Source: JAEULH01 sp963789785
GTDB taxonomy: Bacteria; Pseudomonadota; Alphaproteobacteria; Rhodospirillales; Defluviicoccaceae
Assembly (NCBI GenBank): GCA_963789785.1
Contig: CAWBNC010000044.1
Location: 129,901-193,900 of the forward strand
Direction of reading: 5' to 3'
DNA length: 64,000 nucleotides
Shown: positions 49,652-57,567 of the stretch, one piece after another
How positions within the stretch are numbered: position 1 is the stretch's first letter
How the letters are laid out: each line of letters begins with the position of its first letter
Notes under the pieces: generated by a model
Databases searched by the model: none
Told to the model about the DNA's origin: nothing
Seen by the model: only the letters and a program-made list of their open reading frames with translations
Position numbers and translations under genes: made by a program

Positions 49652-51228
49652 ATGCCCAGCGGAGCAACACTCGGCCATTTCCTCGGCGGCCGGCCGATCG
49701 CCGGCCGGAGCGGTCGCTTCGCCGACGTCCATGACCCGGCAACGGGTGAAATTAGGGCGCGCGTGCCGCTTGCCGCCGGTGAAGACGTTGCCGCGGCGGT
49801 GGCCGTCGCGGCCGAAGCTTTACCGGCCTGGGCAGCGACGCCGCCGGCTGCACGGGCGCGCATTCTCTTCCGGTTCAAGGGCCTGATCGAAACCCACTTT
49901 ATCGAACTCGCAAACATCATCGTCGGCGAGCACGGCAAGGTGCAAAGCGACGCAGAAGGCTCCCTGAGCCGCGGGCTCGAGGTGGTGGAGTTCGCCTGCG
50001 GAATCCCGCACCTGCTGAAGGGCGAGTTCTCGGAGAACGTCGGAACCGGGATCAACTCCTGGTCGATGCGCCAGCCGGTCGGCGTCTGCGTTGGCATTAC
50101 GCCGTTCAATTTTCCGGCCATGGTGCCGATGTGGATGTTCCCCATCGCCCTGGCCTGCGGCAACACCTTCATTCTCAAGCCTTCGGAGAAGGTGCCGTCG
50201 TGCTCGCTGCGGCTCGCCGCTCTGCTCAGCGAGGCGGGCCTGCCCGATGGCGTGTTCAACGTCATTCATGGCGACGGCGAGGCGGTCGACGCCCTCCTCA
50301 CCCACCCGGAGGTCGCCGCCGTCAGCTTCGTCGGCTCCGCGCCTGTCGCTCACCACGTGTATGCGACCGCCGCGGCGCACGGCAAGCGCGTCCAGGCACT
50401 TTCGGGGGCGAAAAATCACATGGTTGTGATGCCGGATGCCGACCTCGGCAACGCCGTCGACGCGCTGATGGGCGCGGCTTATGGCTCGGCTGGCGAGCGG
50501 TGCATGGCGGTCTCCGTCGCCGTCGCCGTCGGCAAGGTCGCCGATCCGCTCGTCGACGCCTTGGCAGACGGACCCTGACGCTGAAGCTGGGCCCGGGACG
50601 CGATCCCGCCGCCGAGATGGGACCGCTGATCAGCGCCGCCCATCGCGCCAAGGTCGCGGCCTACATCGCCGAGGGCGTTTGCGAAGGCGCGAGCCTCGTC
50701 GTCGACGGCCGCGGGATCCGCCTCCAGGGTTACGAGAGCGGGTTCTTCCTCGGCCCCAGCCTGTTCGACCATGTTCGTCCGGGTATGCGCATCTACGAAG
50801 AAGAGATCTTCGGGCCGGTCCTTTGCGTCGTCCGGGCGGGTGACCTGGCCGAAGCGCTGGCGATCACCAACGCTCACGCCTTCGGCAACGGGGCGGCGAT
50901 CTTCACCGGCGACGGGCGCGCCGCCCGCGTCTTCGCCGGCGGCGTTGCCGTCGGGATGGTCGGGATCAACGTCGCGATCCCGGTGCCGCTCGCTTTCCAC
51001 AGCTTCGGCGGCTGGAAGCGATCGCTGTTTGGCGACCACGCTGTCCACGGCGCCGAGGGCGTACGCTTCTACACCCGACTGAAAACCGTGACCGCCCGCT
51101 GGCCGGCGGGTGGTGGCGGCGGCGCCGATTTCGCCATGCCGACCATGACGCTGAAGGTCGGGGGCTCCGGGATCCGGGGCCTGAAGGGACAGGCGGGCCG
51201 GCGACGCGACCCGTTCGGGGATGGCTGA
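49652..51228 (+). CDS. mmsA: Methylmalonate-semialdehyde dehydrogenase, CoA-acylating (one frameshift)
   Basis: Converts methylmalonate semialdehyde to propionyl-CoA (valine and inositol catabolism, also malonate semialdehyde to acetyl-CoA). Family features: GVCVGITPFNFPAMVPMWM, FPIALACGNTFILKPSEKVP, ALSGAKNHMVVMPDADL and the catalytic cysteine in GSAGERCMAVSVAV. After a shift near 50565 the second part has AEMGPLISAAHRAKV, GFFLGPSLFDHV, EEEIFGPVLCVVRA and the C-terminal SFGGWKRSLFGDHAVHG. About 525 residues, slightly long because of a Gly-rich tail after the catalytic domain. Propionyl-CoA made here could enter the methylmalonyl-CoA route. Confidence 0.9.
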
Positions 51229-51413
51229 ACACCGGCAAGCGCTTCGTGCCGGAACGGCTACCGCAAATCGCCGCCGATACACCCTGCGTTACTCCAGCTT
51301 TACAATCTCAGGATGTTGACGAGCGGTCGCAACAAGCCGCGGCCACCCCTCGTTGCACAAATTATCGTTCCTCCGCAGGGCGTTAGGATCGGGTTTGTCT
51401 TGCTACCATAGGT

Positions 51414-51430
51414 TTGGCATGGCCGATGCA
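51414..51430 (+). promoter_or_regulatory. Candidate sigma-54 promoter ahead of the secreted-protein cluster
   Basis: TTGGCATGGCCGATGCA has the -24 GG (51416-51417) and the -12 GC (51428-51429) separated by exactly 10 bases, with two mismatches to YTGGCACGN4TTGCW. It sits 100 bases before the ATG of the first gene of the cluster. The rest of the 300-base intergenic region (51229-51529) contains an A+T-richer part (51355-51420) that could hold activator sites. This is a match by eye only. Confidence 0.45.
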
Positions 51431-51529
51431 ATCAAGGGTTCATCGCTTGTTTGGCGTTAATGGATAAAGCCACACAACGAGAGCCTGCGGAGGCAGGCGC
51501 GCCTTTAACCAGCACTGGAGATTACCCTT

Positions 51530-52211
51530 ATGACCAAGCTTTCCCTCCTCGGCACCGCGTCGGCCCTCGCTCTCACCCTGGCGTTGACTCAGGGCGCCTC
51601 GGCCTTCTCGCCGGGCCCCTACGTGGACGACAACCAGGTCAACGCGTTGAGCGACGGCAACGCCAACGACAGCAGCACGATCAACAAGACCTTCACCGCC
51701 AACACCGACAACAGCATCACCGCCTCTACGGACGACGACAAGACGGCGAACGACAGCTTCAACTACAGCAACCGCGAGGAGAAGCGCGACCGACAGCTTC
51801 AACTACTCCAACCGCGAGGACAACGCGCTGACCGTCAGCCTCCGCAAGGACGTCAGCGTCGAGCAAGACCGAGCTTGAGGCCGAGGCGAGCGACGACAGC
51901 GTTGCCGCGGTCAATGGCGATGCCATCGACAACAGCATCGGTCGCGGCAATTCCGGCATTGTTGCCGGCGAAGGACGTCAACACCGGGTCGCAGACCGAC
52001 GTTTCGCTCGGCGACGTGATGGTCAACCTCGCCTCCGCCAATGCTGGGCTGCACGGCGCTTCGATGCAGCGCGGCGTTGAAAGCCGGCGTCGACACCGGC
52101 GCGATCAACAGCGTCAACCTGAGCTACATGCACGGCGTCGCCCAGGTCAGCAACAACACCGGCATCGCTTCCCAGGCGAACAACATCGCCCTGAACGCGA
52201 TCGTCAAGTAG
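51530..52211 (+). CDS. Secreted Asn/Asp/Ser-rich protein, possible fibre or surface protein (frameshifted)
   Basis: A strong signal peptide (KLSLLGTASALALTLALTQG, cut after ASA) follows GGAG and ATG 51530. The mature protein is rich in N, D, S, T and A: NALSDGNANDSSTINKTFTA, the unit DSFNYSNRE twice, AVNGDAIDNSIGRGNSGIV, NTGSQTDVSLGDVMVNLASA, and the ending GVAQVSNNTGIASQANNIAL. Frames change near 51785, 51875, 51970 and 52075. About 220 residues, low in aromatic residues and without cysteines. Polar repeats of this type occur in functional amyloids such as FapB/FapC, but no direct homology was recognised. It is the first gene of the cluster. Confidence 0.6.
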
Positions 52212-52318
52212 GTCACTCTCGGACGGACCGGTGGGCATCGCCCACCGGTTCCGGCTGAGCCACTACCGCGGTTTTTGCCAGTCCTCGGCTCGGGCCGCAG
52301 CCTTCCGGAGTACCCAAT

Positions 52319-52711
52319 ATGAAACGCTCGCGCAAAAACAGCGGACTTCTCGTTCTCGCGCTTCTCCTTGCCGCCGCGGCGGATGTCCAGGCGGCGCACG
52401 CGCAACCGGCATCGCCGGCGGGCGACGCGACCGCGGCCTGGGAGGCAATGGCGACGCCGGATCTGGCCGGGCTGGCCGGCGGCACCCGCGGCTTCGACCT
52501 CGGCATCGTCGTCGACGACATCCAGCTCAACGCCTCGAACACGAACACCACGGTCGCCGGCAACACGATCTCCGGGTTCGATACCGGCGACGCCGTCGGC
52601 AATCTCATGTCCGAAATTCACGGCTTCGGCAACACGATGGTCGTCAACACCGGCGTCCTGACCATGTCGAACAGCGTCAACGTCAACGTCTCGGTGGACA
52701 TGGCCCGCTAG
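52319..52711 (+). CDS. Secreted protein with LxxLxGG site, candidate C39 substrate
   Basis: 130 residues, intact frame, start ATG 52319 with CGGAG upstream. A signal peptide (SGLLVLALLLAAAADVQAAH) is followed at 48-55 by DLAGLAGG, which fits the double-glycine leader consensus (E/D-L-x-x-L-x-G-G). The part after the GG is rich in N, V and T (VVDDIQLNASNTNTTVAGNT, SVNVNVSVDM) with no cysteine or aromatic core, like fibre subunits. The site lies after the Sec signal, not at the N-terminus as in classic bacteriocins, so cleavage would take place in the periplasm. The next gene encodes a C39-type peptidase. Confidence 0.7.
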   Translation: MKRSRKNSGLLVLALLLAAAADVQAAHAQPASPAGDATAAWEAMATPDLAGLAGGTRGFDLGIVVDDIQLNASNTNTTVAGNTISGFDTGDAVGNLMSEIHGFGNTMVVNTGVLTMSNSVNVNVSVDMAR

Positions 52712-52774
52712 CGGATTAGGCGCCGCCGGCGCATCCGCGCCGGACGGTCGCGAAGGCCGGGAGCAATATGCAAC

Positions 52775-53506
52775 ATGACTTTCATCGCCTTTCCGCGCTT
52801 TACCCAACGATACCGCGCTCTCGGCGTCGGCCTTTTCGCCGTCGCCGCATCCGCGCTGGTCCCGCCGGCGGCAGCCGGCCAGGTGGGGATCCAGTTCGCC
52901 GCCGGCGGACAGTTCAATGTCGGCGTCACCAGCCTCAAGGAGGCGCGGTTCAAGACGGTGATCAAGCAGCGCTACGATTTCAGCTGCGGTTCCGCCGCGC
53001 TGGCCAGCCTGCTCACCTACCACTACGAGCGGCCGACGACGGAAGAGGCGGCCTTCCGCGCGATGTACGTCGCCGGCGACAAGGAGCGCATCCACCGCTC
53101 CGGCTTCTCGCTCCTCGATATGAAGACGTATCTCGCCGAGGAGGGCCTCCGCGCCGACGGTTTCCGCGTCTCGCTGGACAAGCTCGCGGCCGCGCAGGTG
53201 CCGGCCATCACCCTGATCAACACCAACGGCTACAAGCATTTCGTCCTGATCAAGGGGATCCGCGGCGACGAGGTCGTCGTCGGCGACCCGGCCGCGGGGG
53301 TAAAGGTCTACGGCCGGACCGCATTCACGCAGATGTGGGAGGGGATCGCCTTCATCATTCGCGACGATCCGGACGTGGCGCGCAGGCACTTCAACAGCGA
53401 ACGCGACTGGGCGGTTCGGGTCAAGGCGCCGTTCGGCACCGCCCTCAACCGCCAGTCGCTCGCCTCCTTCAATGTCAACCTGCCGGCGGCAACCGGCAGA
53501 TACTAG
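52775..53506 (+). CDS. Periplasmic C39-type (bacteriocin-peptidase-like) cysteine protease, FapD-like
   Basis: 243 residues, intact frame. The signal segment (GLFAVAASALVPPAAAG) sends it to the periplasm. The C39 active site is complete by position: Gln65 and Cys71 in KQRYDFSCGSAALASLLTY, His155 in NGYKHFVLIKGI and Asp171 in VVGDPAAGVKVY. The stretch RSGFSLLDMKTYLAEEGL is typical of the FapD group. Classic C39 peptidases are fused to ABC exporters and cut after GG; here there is no transporter domain. The gene sits between two genes whose products carry GG sites. The likely job is maturation of those secreted proteins. Whether a Fap fibre is made is inference. Confidence 0.85.
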   Translation: MTFIAFPRFTQRYRALGVGLFAVAASALVPPAAAGQVGIQFAAGGQFNVGVTSLKEARFKTVIKQRYDFSCGSAALASLLTYHYERPTTEEAAFRAMYVAGDKERIHRSGFSLLDMKTYLAEEGLRADGFRVSLDKLAAAQVPAITLINTNGYKHFVLIKGIRGDEVVVGDPAAGVKVYGRTAFTQMWEGIAFIIRDDPDVARRHFNSERDWAVRVKAPFGTALNRQSLASFNVNLPAATGRY

Positions 53507-53517
53507 GGAAGAGCATC

Positions 53518-54180
53518 ATGGCCGTTCTCACGCATCATTGGCGCAGGCCCCACCGCGGACACGGCGTGGCCGCCGGCCGCGGCAGCGCAATCCTCCTGGC
53601 GCTGCCGCTGGCCGCCGGTCTGGTGGTCTCAGGCCCGACATCGGGTTGTGCCGCTGTCGCCACCGGCCCGTTCGGGTTCGCCACGCCGCTGCCCGACAAC
53701 GAGCTGACCGCGTTGCGTGGCGGCTTCGCCGTCGGCGGCTTCGACCTCGCCGTCGGCATTGTCGCCCGCTCCGTCATCGACCAGGCGCTGGGCGGGCTCG
53801 GCGAACGGCTGGAGGTCGTAACCCGGTTCACGGTACCCGCGGCGGGCCGGATCGTCCACGCCGGCACAAGCGTTCAGACGCTGGGCGAGATCGCCGGCGG
53901 GAGCGCGCCGCCCCTGCCTGGATCGGGTGGCCCGAATGCGGCGAACGTGGCGGTTTCCACCACCGGCACCACGACCACCGTCGATATCGGCGGAACCACG
54001 CGGCTGACGCAGAACATGCTCAACACCTTCGTCGAGAATACCGACGTCAACCGGGTCGTCACCAATCAGCTCGACATCGATCTCAAAGTCGGCGGCGTCG
54101 CCCGCCAGCTCGCCGCCCTGAACGCCGCCAGGGCGATGCGCCCGGCGATCCAGGCGCAGATCCTCTACGGCCCGCGCTAG
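53518..54180 (+). CDS. Secreted protein with canonical ExLxxLxGG site, candidate C39 substrate
   Basis: 220 residues, intact frame, 11 bases after the C39 peptidase gene. A long signal sequence (GSAILLALPLAAGLVVSGP) is followed by PLPDNELTALRGG (GG at residues 68-69), a near-perfect double-glycine motif (ELxxLxGG). The rest has a hydrophobic FAVGGFDLAVGIVARSVIDQ, then a Thr/Val-rich section (STTGTTTTVDIGGTTRLTQN) and FVENTDVNRVVTNQLDIDLK. The last third resembles a coiled, repetitive surface protein. It has no cysteine in the mature part. The stop codon abuts copy D of the hairpin repeat. Function unknown; possible minor fibre subunit or chaperone. Confidence 0.7.
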   Translation: MAVLTHHWRRPHRGHGVAAGRGSAILLALPLAAGLVVSGPTSGCAAVATGPFGFATPLPDNELTALRGGFAVGGFDLAVGIVARSVIDQALGGLGERLEVVTRFTVPAAGRIVHAGTSVQTLGEIAGGSAPPLPGSGGPNAANVAVSTTGTTTTVDIGGTTRLTQNMLNTFVENTDVNRVVTNQLDIDLKVGGVARQLAALNAARAMRPAIQAQILYGPR

Positions 54181-54282
54181 ATTGACCTGCTTGCGGATAA
54201 ACTCATCCGCAAACAGGAAGTCGATCGGATACCAAGAGATCGAGCATCCCATCTGCGCCCGACCGGGCAAGAGGCATGCTCC
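54181..54282 (-). repeat. Extragenic hairpin repeat, copy D
   Basis: About 102 bases on the minus strand, filling the gap between two converging genes. Read leftward: GAGCATGCCTCTTGCCCGG, TCGGGCGCAGATGGG, then GATCGACTTCCTGTTTGCGG, loop, and ATCCGCAAGCAGGTCAATC. Stem bases differ from copy C (TTGCGGAT/ATCCGCAA against CTTTCG/CGAAAG), yet pairing is kept. It begins directly after the TAG of the preceding gene. Confidence 0.8.
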
Positions 54283-54286
54283 AGGC

Positions 54287-55504
54287 TCAGCCGAACAGGT
54301 CGAAGGAAATCGGCACGCGGACGGTGATCCGGGCGTCCGGCGCTTCGTCGGTAACGCCGATTGCGACATTGACGTTTAGGCCGACGTTCTCGGCGAGGCC
54401 GAGGGAAACGCCGAAGAGCAGGGAGCCGACCTGGAAGTCGTCCAACTCCATCGTCGTTGTCTCGCCCGTCGTAAGATCGCGCTGCTCCTGCTCGGTGCCG
54501 GCGATCCAGTTGTGTTCGTAGCCGAGACTGAGCGAGAGGCGCTCGTTGAGGGCGAAGCCGACGCCGAAGCTGGCCCGGATCGAGTCGCCGGGGTCGACCC
54601 GCTCGACGCGGATTGCGCTGGTGCCGCTGGAGAACGTCTGGTTGACCGTGCTGGCGAAGTTGTGGACGTAGCCGAAGTTGGCGAACAGCACGGCTGGATC
54701 CGAGGGATAGATGACGGTGATGCTGGGCTCGACACCCCAGAAGCCGGAGCCGGTCGGCGCCTCGTCGGCGGGATCGACCTCGTAGGGGCCATCGCCGGTA
54801 TCGCTCTGGCCGCGCAGGTTGCCGACGAAGAAGGGCCAGCCTTCATTTCCGCGGTTGAACTGGTAATGCAGGCCGAAGTCGATGTCGCCGAGGCCGTTGA
54901 GCTTCAGCGTGTTGGTGCTCTCGGCCGCGGAACCCACTTCCTGGCGGGTCAGGCGATCGTTGCGGACGACAAACGGGACACGGACATCGGCTTCAAGCCG
55001 GCTGGTCAGGCCGTAGCGCAAGCCGAGGCTCGCGGTCATCGTTTCGCGCTGCGCCTTGTCGACCTCGATGATGCCGATCAGCAGCGCGTCGACAATCTCG
55101 ATGCCGTTGAAAAAGAAGCGGTTGGAGGTGTCATAGGTGTACTCGATCTGCGGCTCGACGACGAGCGTGCCACGCGGGGTCAGAACCCCGCCGACGTCGG
55201 CCAGCAGATCGACCGGCGGCGGCTGACCCGGATCCCGGCTGCGCCCGGCGCGCTCCGGATCGGCGGCGGCGCGGGGTGGCGCAGCTGCTGGCGTTCTGCG
55301 CCAGCACGAAGCTGCGCTGGCCCCAGACCTCGCTCTCGTCGGCGAGCGGCTGTCCCCAGGCACCGGCCGACAGATCATGCACTCCGCCGGCGACGGCCGG
55401 GGCGGCGACGGCCTGCATGGCCAGAAACGCGAGAAGCCCGAAAGCGGGCAAAGAAGCGTGCGCGGCTTGTCGAGCCCTTCGTTGAGCATGTCGCGGTGAT
55501 CCAT
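54287..55504 (-). CDS. Outer membrane beta-barrel protein, possible FapF-like exporter (frameshifted N-terminus)
   Basis: About 400 residues. The N-terminal part is spread over frames: a signal region (FGLLAFLAMQAVAAPAVAGG) and QNASSCATP with a Gln-rich or Pro-rich linker. From about residue 130 it is one clean frame: GGVLTPRGTLVVEPQIEYTY, TASLGLRYGLTSRLEADVRV, FGLHYQFNRGNEGWPFFVG, SLSLGYEHNWIAG and the end ITVRVPISFDLFG. Alternating strands and a C-terminal region ending in F-G point to a barrel of 12-16 strands. The fold resembles proteins annotated as transporters next to FapD-like peptidases. It converges with the preceding gene, with repeat D between. The exporter role is inference. Confidence 0.65.
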   Translation of the reverse strand: MDHRDMLNEGLDKPRTLLCPLSGFSRFWPCRPSPPRPSPAECMICRPVPGDSRSPTRARSGASAASCWRRTPAAAPPRAAADPERAGRSRDPGQPPPVDLLADVGGVLTPRGTLVVEPQIEYTYDTSNRFFFNGIEIVDALLIGIIEVDKAQRETMTASLGLRYGLTSRLEADVRVPFVVRNDRLTRQEVGSAAESTNTLKLNGLGDIDFGLHYQFNRGNEGWPFFVGNLRGQSDTGDGPYEVDPADEAPTGSGFWGVEPSITVIYPSDPAVLFANFGYVHNFASTVNQTFSSGTSAIRVERVDPGDSIRASFGVGFALNERLSLSLGYEHNWIAGTEQEQRDLTTGETTTMELDDFQVGSLLFGVSLGLAENVGLNVNVAIGVTDEAPDARITVRVPISFDLFG

Positions 55505-55626
55505 CTGCGGAAAACGGTCGTGACCGCTGCAGGATCAGCCGAAACGGGTTAAGGCTGGCTTAAACGGCGGCGAAAGCGTCGGCCGTCAACCACGCGAGAA
55601 TGCTGATCGACCGGACCGCCGGTCTA

Positions 55627-55734
55627 GATCTGATGCCCCTCGCCCAAACGGGCGCAGATAAGATTCCCGATCTTTCTGTAATCGATCGACTTTGCTGCTT
55701 TCGCACGATCTTTTCCACGAAAGCAGGTCGATCT
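55627..55734 (+). repeat. Extragenic hairpin repeat, copy C
   Basis: About 108 bases: CTGATGCCCCTCGCCCAAAC, GGGCGCAGATAAGAT, TGTAATCGATCGACTTTG, then CTGCTTTCG...CGAAAGCAG and GTCGATC. The stem GATCGAC-CTGCTTTCG/CGAAAGCAG-GTCGATC is the most regular of the four copies. Its right end overlaps the stop codon of the glycosyltransferase gene (55733-55735), so it is again at a gene's 3' end. Confidence 0.8.
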
Positions 55735-56746
55735 ATCGCTTGTGCTCTTCGCTGCTGAGCGCTTCGTCCTTGGAACCGGCGAAGAAGCGCTTGACCGCCA
55801 GCGCCGTTCCGGTCGCCCACGGCGCCATCGGCTCAACCAGCTCAACCGCCACACGGACGCCATTGAGGTCGAACGACCACCAGCGCGCCAGATGTCGATA
55901 GCAGCGCAGGCGCTCGCTGCGATCATCGACGTACGTGCGCACGCCCCAGATCAGATCCCTGTAAAGCGTCCACAGCGGCGAGGCGACGATCATCGTGTTC
56001 TCGCGATCGTGCCAGGCAGCACGTTCGCGCGCGCTGACCTTGACGAAGTAGCGATCCGGATGATGCCGCTGCCAGTACAGCGGCTCGCCGATATGGACGA
56101 ACGGGCCGAGCAGGGCAAGGGTGGCGACAAGGGCGCGGTCGCCGCCGGCGTAGCTCCGGTGCAGTCGCGTCCGGCGCAGTGGCTCGGTGCGGAAGAGCCC
56201 GAAAAACGCGTGATGAGCGTAACGATCGAGGACGACGCCGGCGAAGCGATCCGACGCGCCGCGGCCACGTCGTCAGGGGCAGGGCATTGTCGTAAAGTGT
56301 AAGTTCGCGGCCGTCCTTGTCGATCACCCGGATCTGGGTAGTGGGCGACAACGGCTTCCGGACGCCGGTCGAGCGCCTCAACGGTCTTGGCGAGGTAGTC
56401 CGGCGTGATCACGTCGTCGTGAGCGATCCACTTGAAGTATTCGCCGCGCGCCAGCCTGACGAGATTGTTGTAGTTCGGCGCGGCGCCGCGGTTCCTCTCG
56501 TTGCAGTGGTAGCGCACGCGCGCATCGCGCGAAGCGTAGTCGCGGCAGATTTCCGCGGTTCGGTCCGTCGAGGCGTCGTCGGCGATGATGAGCTCGAGAT
56601 CGCGAGAACGACTGGCCGAGCACGCCTTCAATGGCGGCGGCCATGTAGTTCTCGCCATTGTAGACCGGCAGCCCGATGCTGACGCGCGGCGGCGCGCCAT
56701 CGCCCGTTTCCGCGCCGGCATGATCCCCTGGCGTCTGCATGCTCAT
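55733..56746 (-). CDS. Family 2 glycosyltransferase (frameshifted)
   Basis: GT-A-fold enzyme of about 330 residues, cytosolic or membrane-associated. N-terminal pieces: PRVSIGLPVYNGENYMAAAI, then ELIIADDASTDRTAEICRDY, NRGAAPNYNNLVRLARGEYF and KWIAHDDVITPDYLAK (the D-D metal site is HDD). After frame changes near 56590 and 56350 and again near 56240, it continues with EPLYWQRHHPDRYF-type text and ends AVKRFFAGSKDEALSSEEHK. It transfers a sugar from a nucleotide donor to an unknown acceptor. With the following PIG-L deacetylase on the same strand it suggests surface-sugar modification. Confidence 0.82.
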
Positions 56747-56798
56747 GAGCCCTTGCGGCTCCGCCGCCCGCCGGATCGCGCGCTTACAGCTTCAGCTC

Positions 56799-57497
56799 TC
56801 ACAACACCGCCCGGAATACCTGGAAGGCCTCGGCAAAATCGACCCCGATGTCGGCGCCTCGGATCCGCGCCAACGCGCGCACCCCATCCAGGCTACGCAC
56901 ATGCGGCGGCGGTCGTAATTGCGTAGCATAAGCTTCGATGGCGGCAATCTTCTGCTCGATGTGCGAAGAGATATCGGTGTATATCGGGCACTTCGGCAAG
57001 TCCTGCCATGCGAAGTTTAATTTGTTCTGCTCGTAGGCGAGGACCATGGGTATCAGCCACTTGCCGAACTTCGGCGAGATTGGGCGCGCCGCGGCAAACG
57101 CCGTCTCGAAGGTGCGGCGGTGATCCTGATCGTAATCGACGAAGCAGGGGAGCACCAGCAGCTCCGGTTTGTGCTCGTTGTAGATTTTCTCGAATCGATC
57201 GACGAGATCGCGCTTCGGCACGGAATCGAGCTTCTCGATCATGTCCTGGTTCGGATAGACGATCTCCCAGGTGAAGTCGAGCAGCCGAGCCACCGCCTCG
57301 ATCTCCTCCACCCGCTGCTCGAACGTCGTTCCGCCACTCAGACCGTAGTGGTGGAACCCGTCGACGGACATGAAGACCACATGGGCGCGACCGGGCGAAT
57401 CCGCGACCTTTGCCAGCAGACCGCCGCAACCGAGGACCTCGTCGTCGGCGTGCGGCGCGACGACCAGCACCCGTTGCAATTGCTCCAGCGACGTCAT
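56799..57497 (-). CDS. PIG-L family N-acetylglucosamine deacetylase-like protein
   Basis: 232 residues in an intact frame. The zinc site motif is LVVAPHADDEVLGCGGLL (HxDD with His16 and Asp18/Asp19), and a later zinc/His region is PCFVDYDQDHRRTFETAFA with DQDHR. Members remove acetyl groups from N-acetylglucosamine in sugar lipids, mycothiol or related small molecules. No signal peptide. It lies directly upstream of the glycosyltransferase on the same strand, a common pairing in surface polysaccharide or glycan gene sets. Confidence 0.88.
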   Translation of the reverse strand: MTSLEQLQRVLVVAPHADDEVLGCGGLLAKVADSPGRAHVVFMSVDGFHHYGLSGGTTFEQRVEEIEAVARLLDFTWEIVYPNQDMIEKLDSVPKRDLVDRFEKIYNEHKPELLVLPCFVDYDQDHRRTFETAFAAARPISPKFGKWLIPMVLAYEQNKLNFAWQDLPKCPIYTDISSHIEQKIAAIEAYATQLRPPPHVRSLDGVRALARIRGADIGVDFAEAFQVFRAVL

Positions 57498-57567
57498 CTC
57501 GAACGCATCCCCCTTCCAGCACGCCGTACGGCTCGATCAGCTCAAGCAACCTCGCCGGCCCTTGACC

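Noticed and set aside
52319..54180. Bacteriocin production cluster
   Set aside because: The C39 protein has no ABC transporter domain, the candidate substrates carry Sec signals and are far larger than bacteriocins, and no immunity gene is seen.
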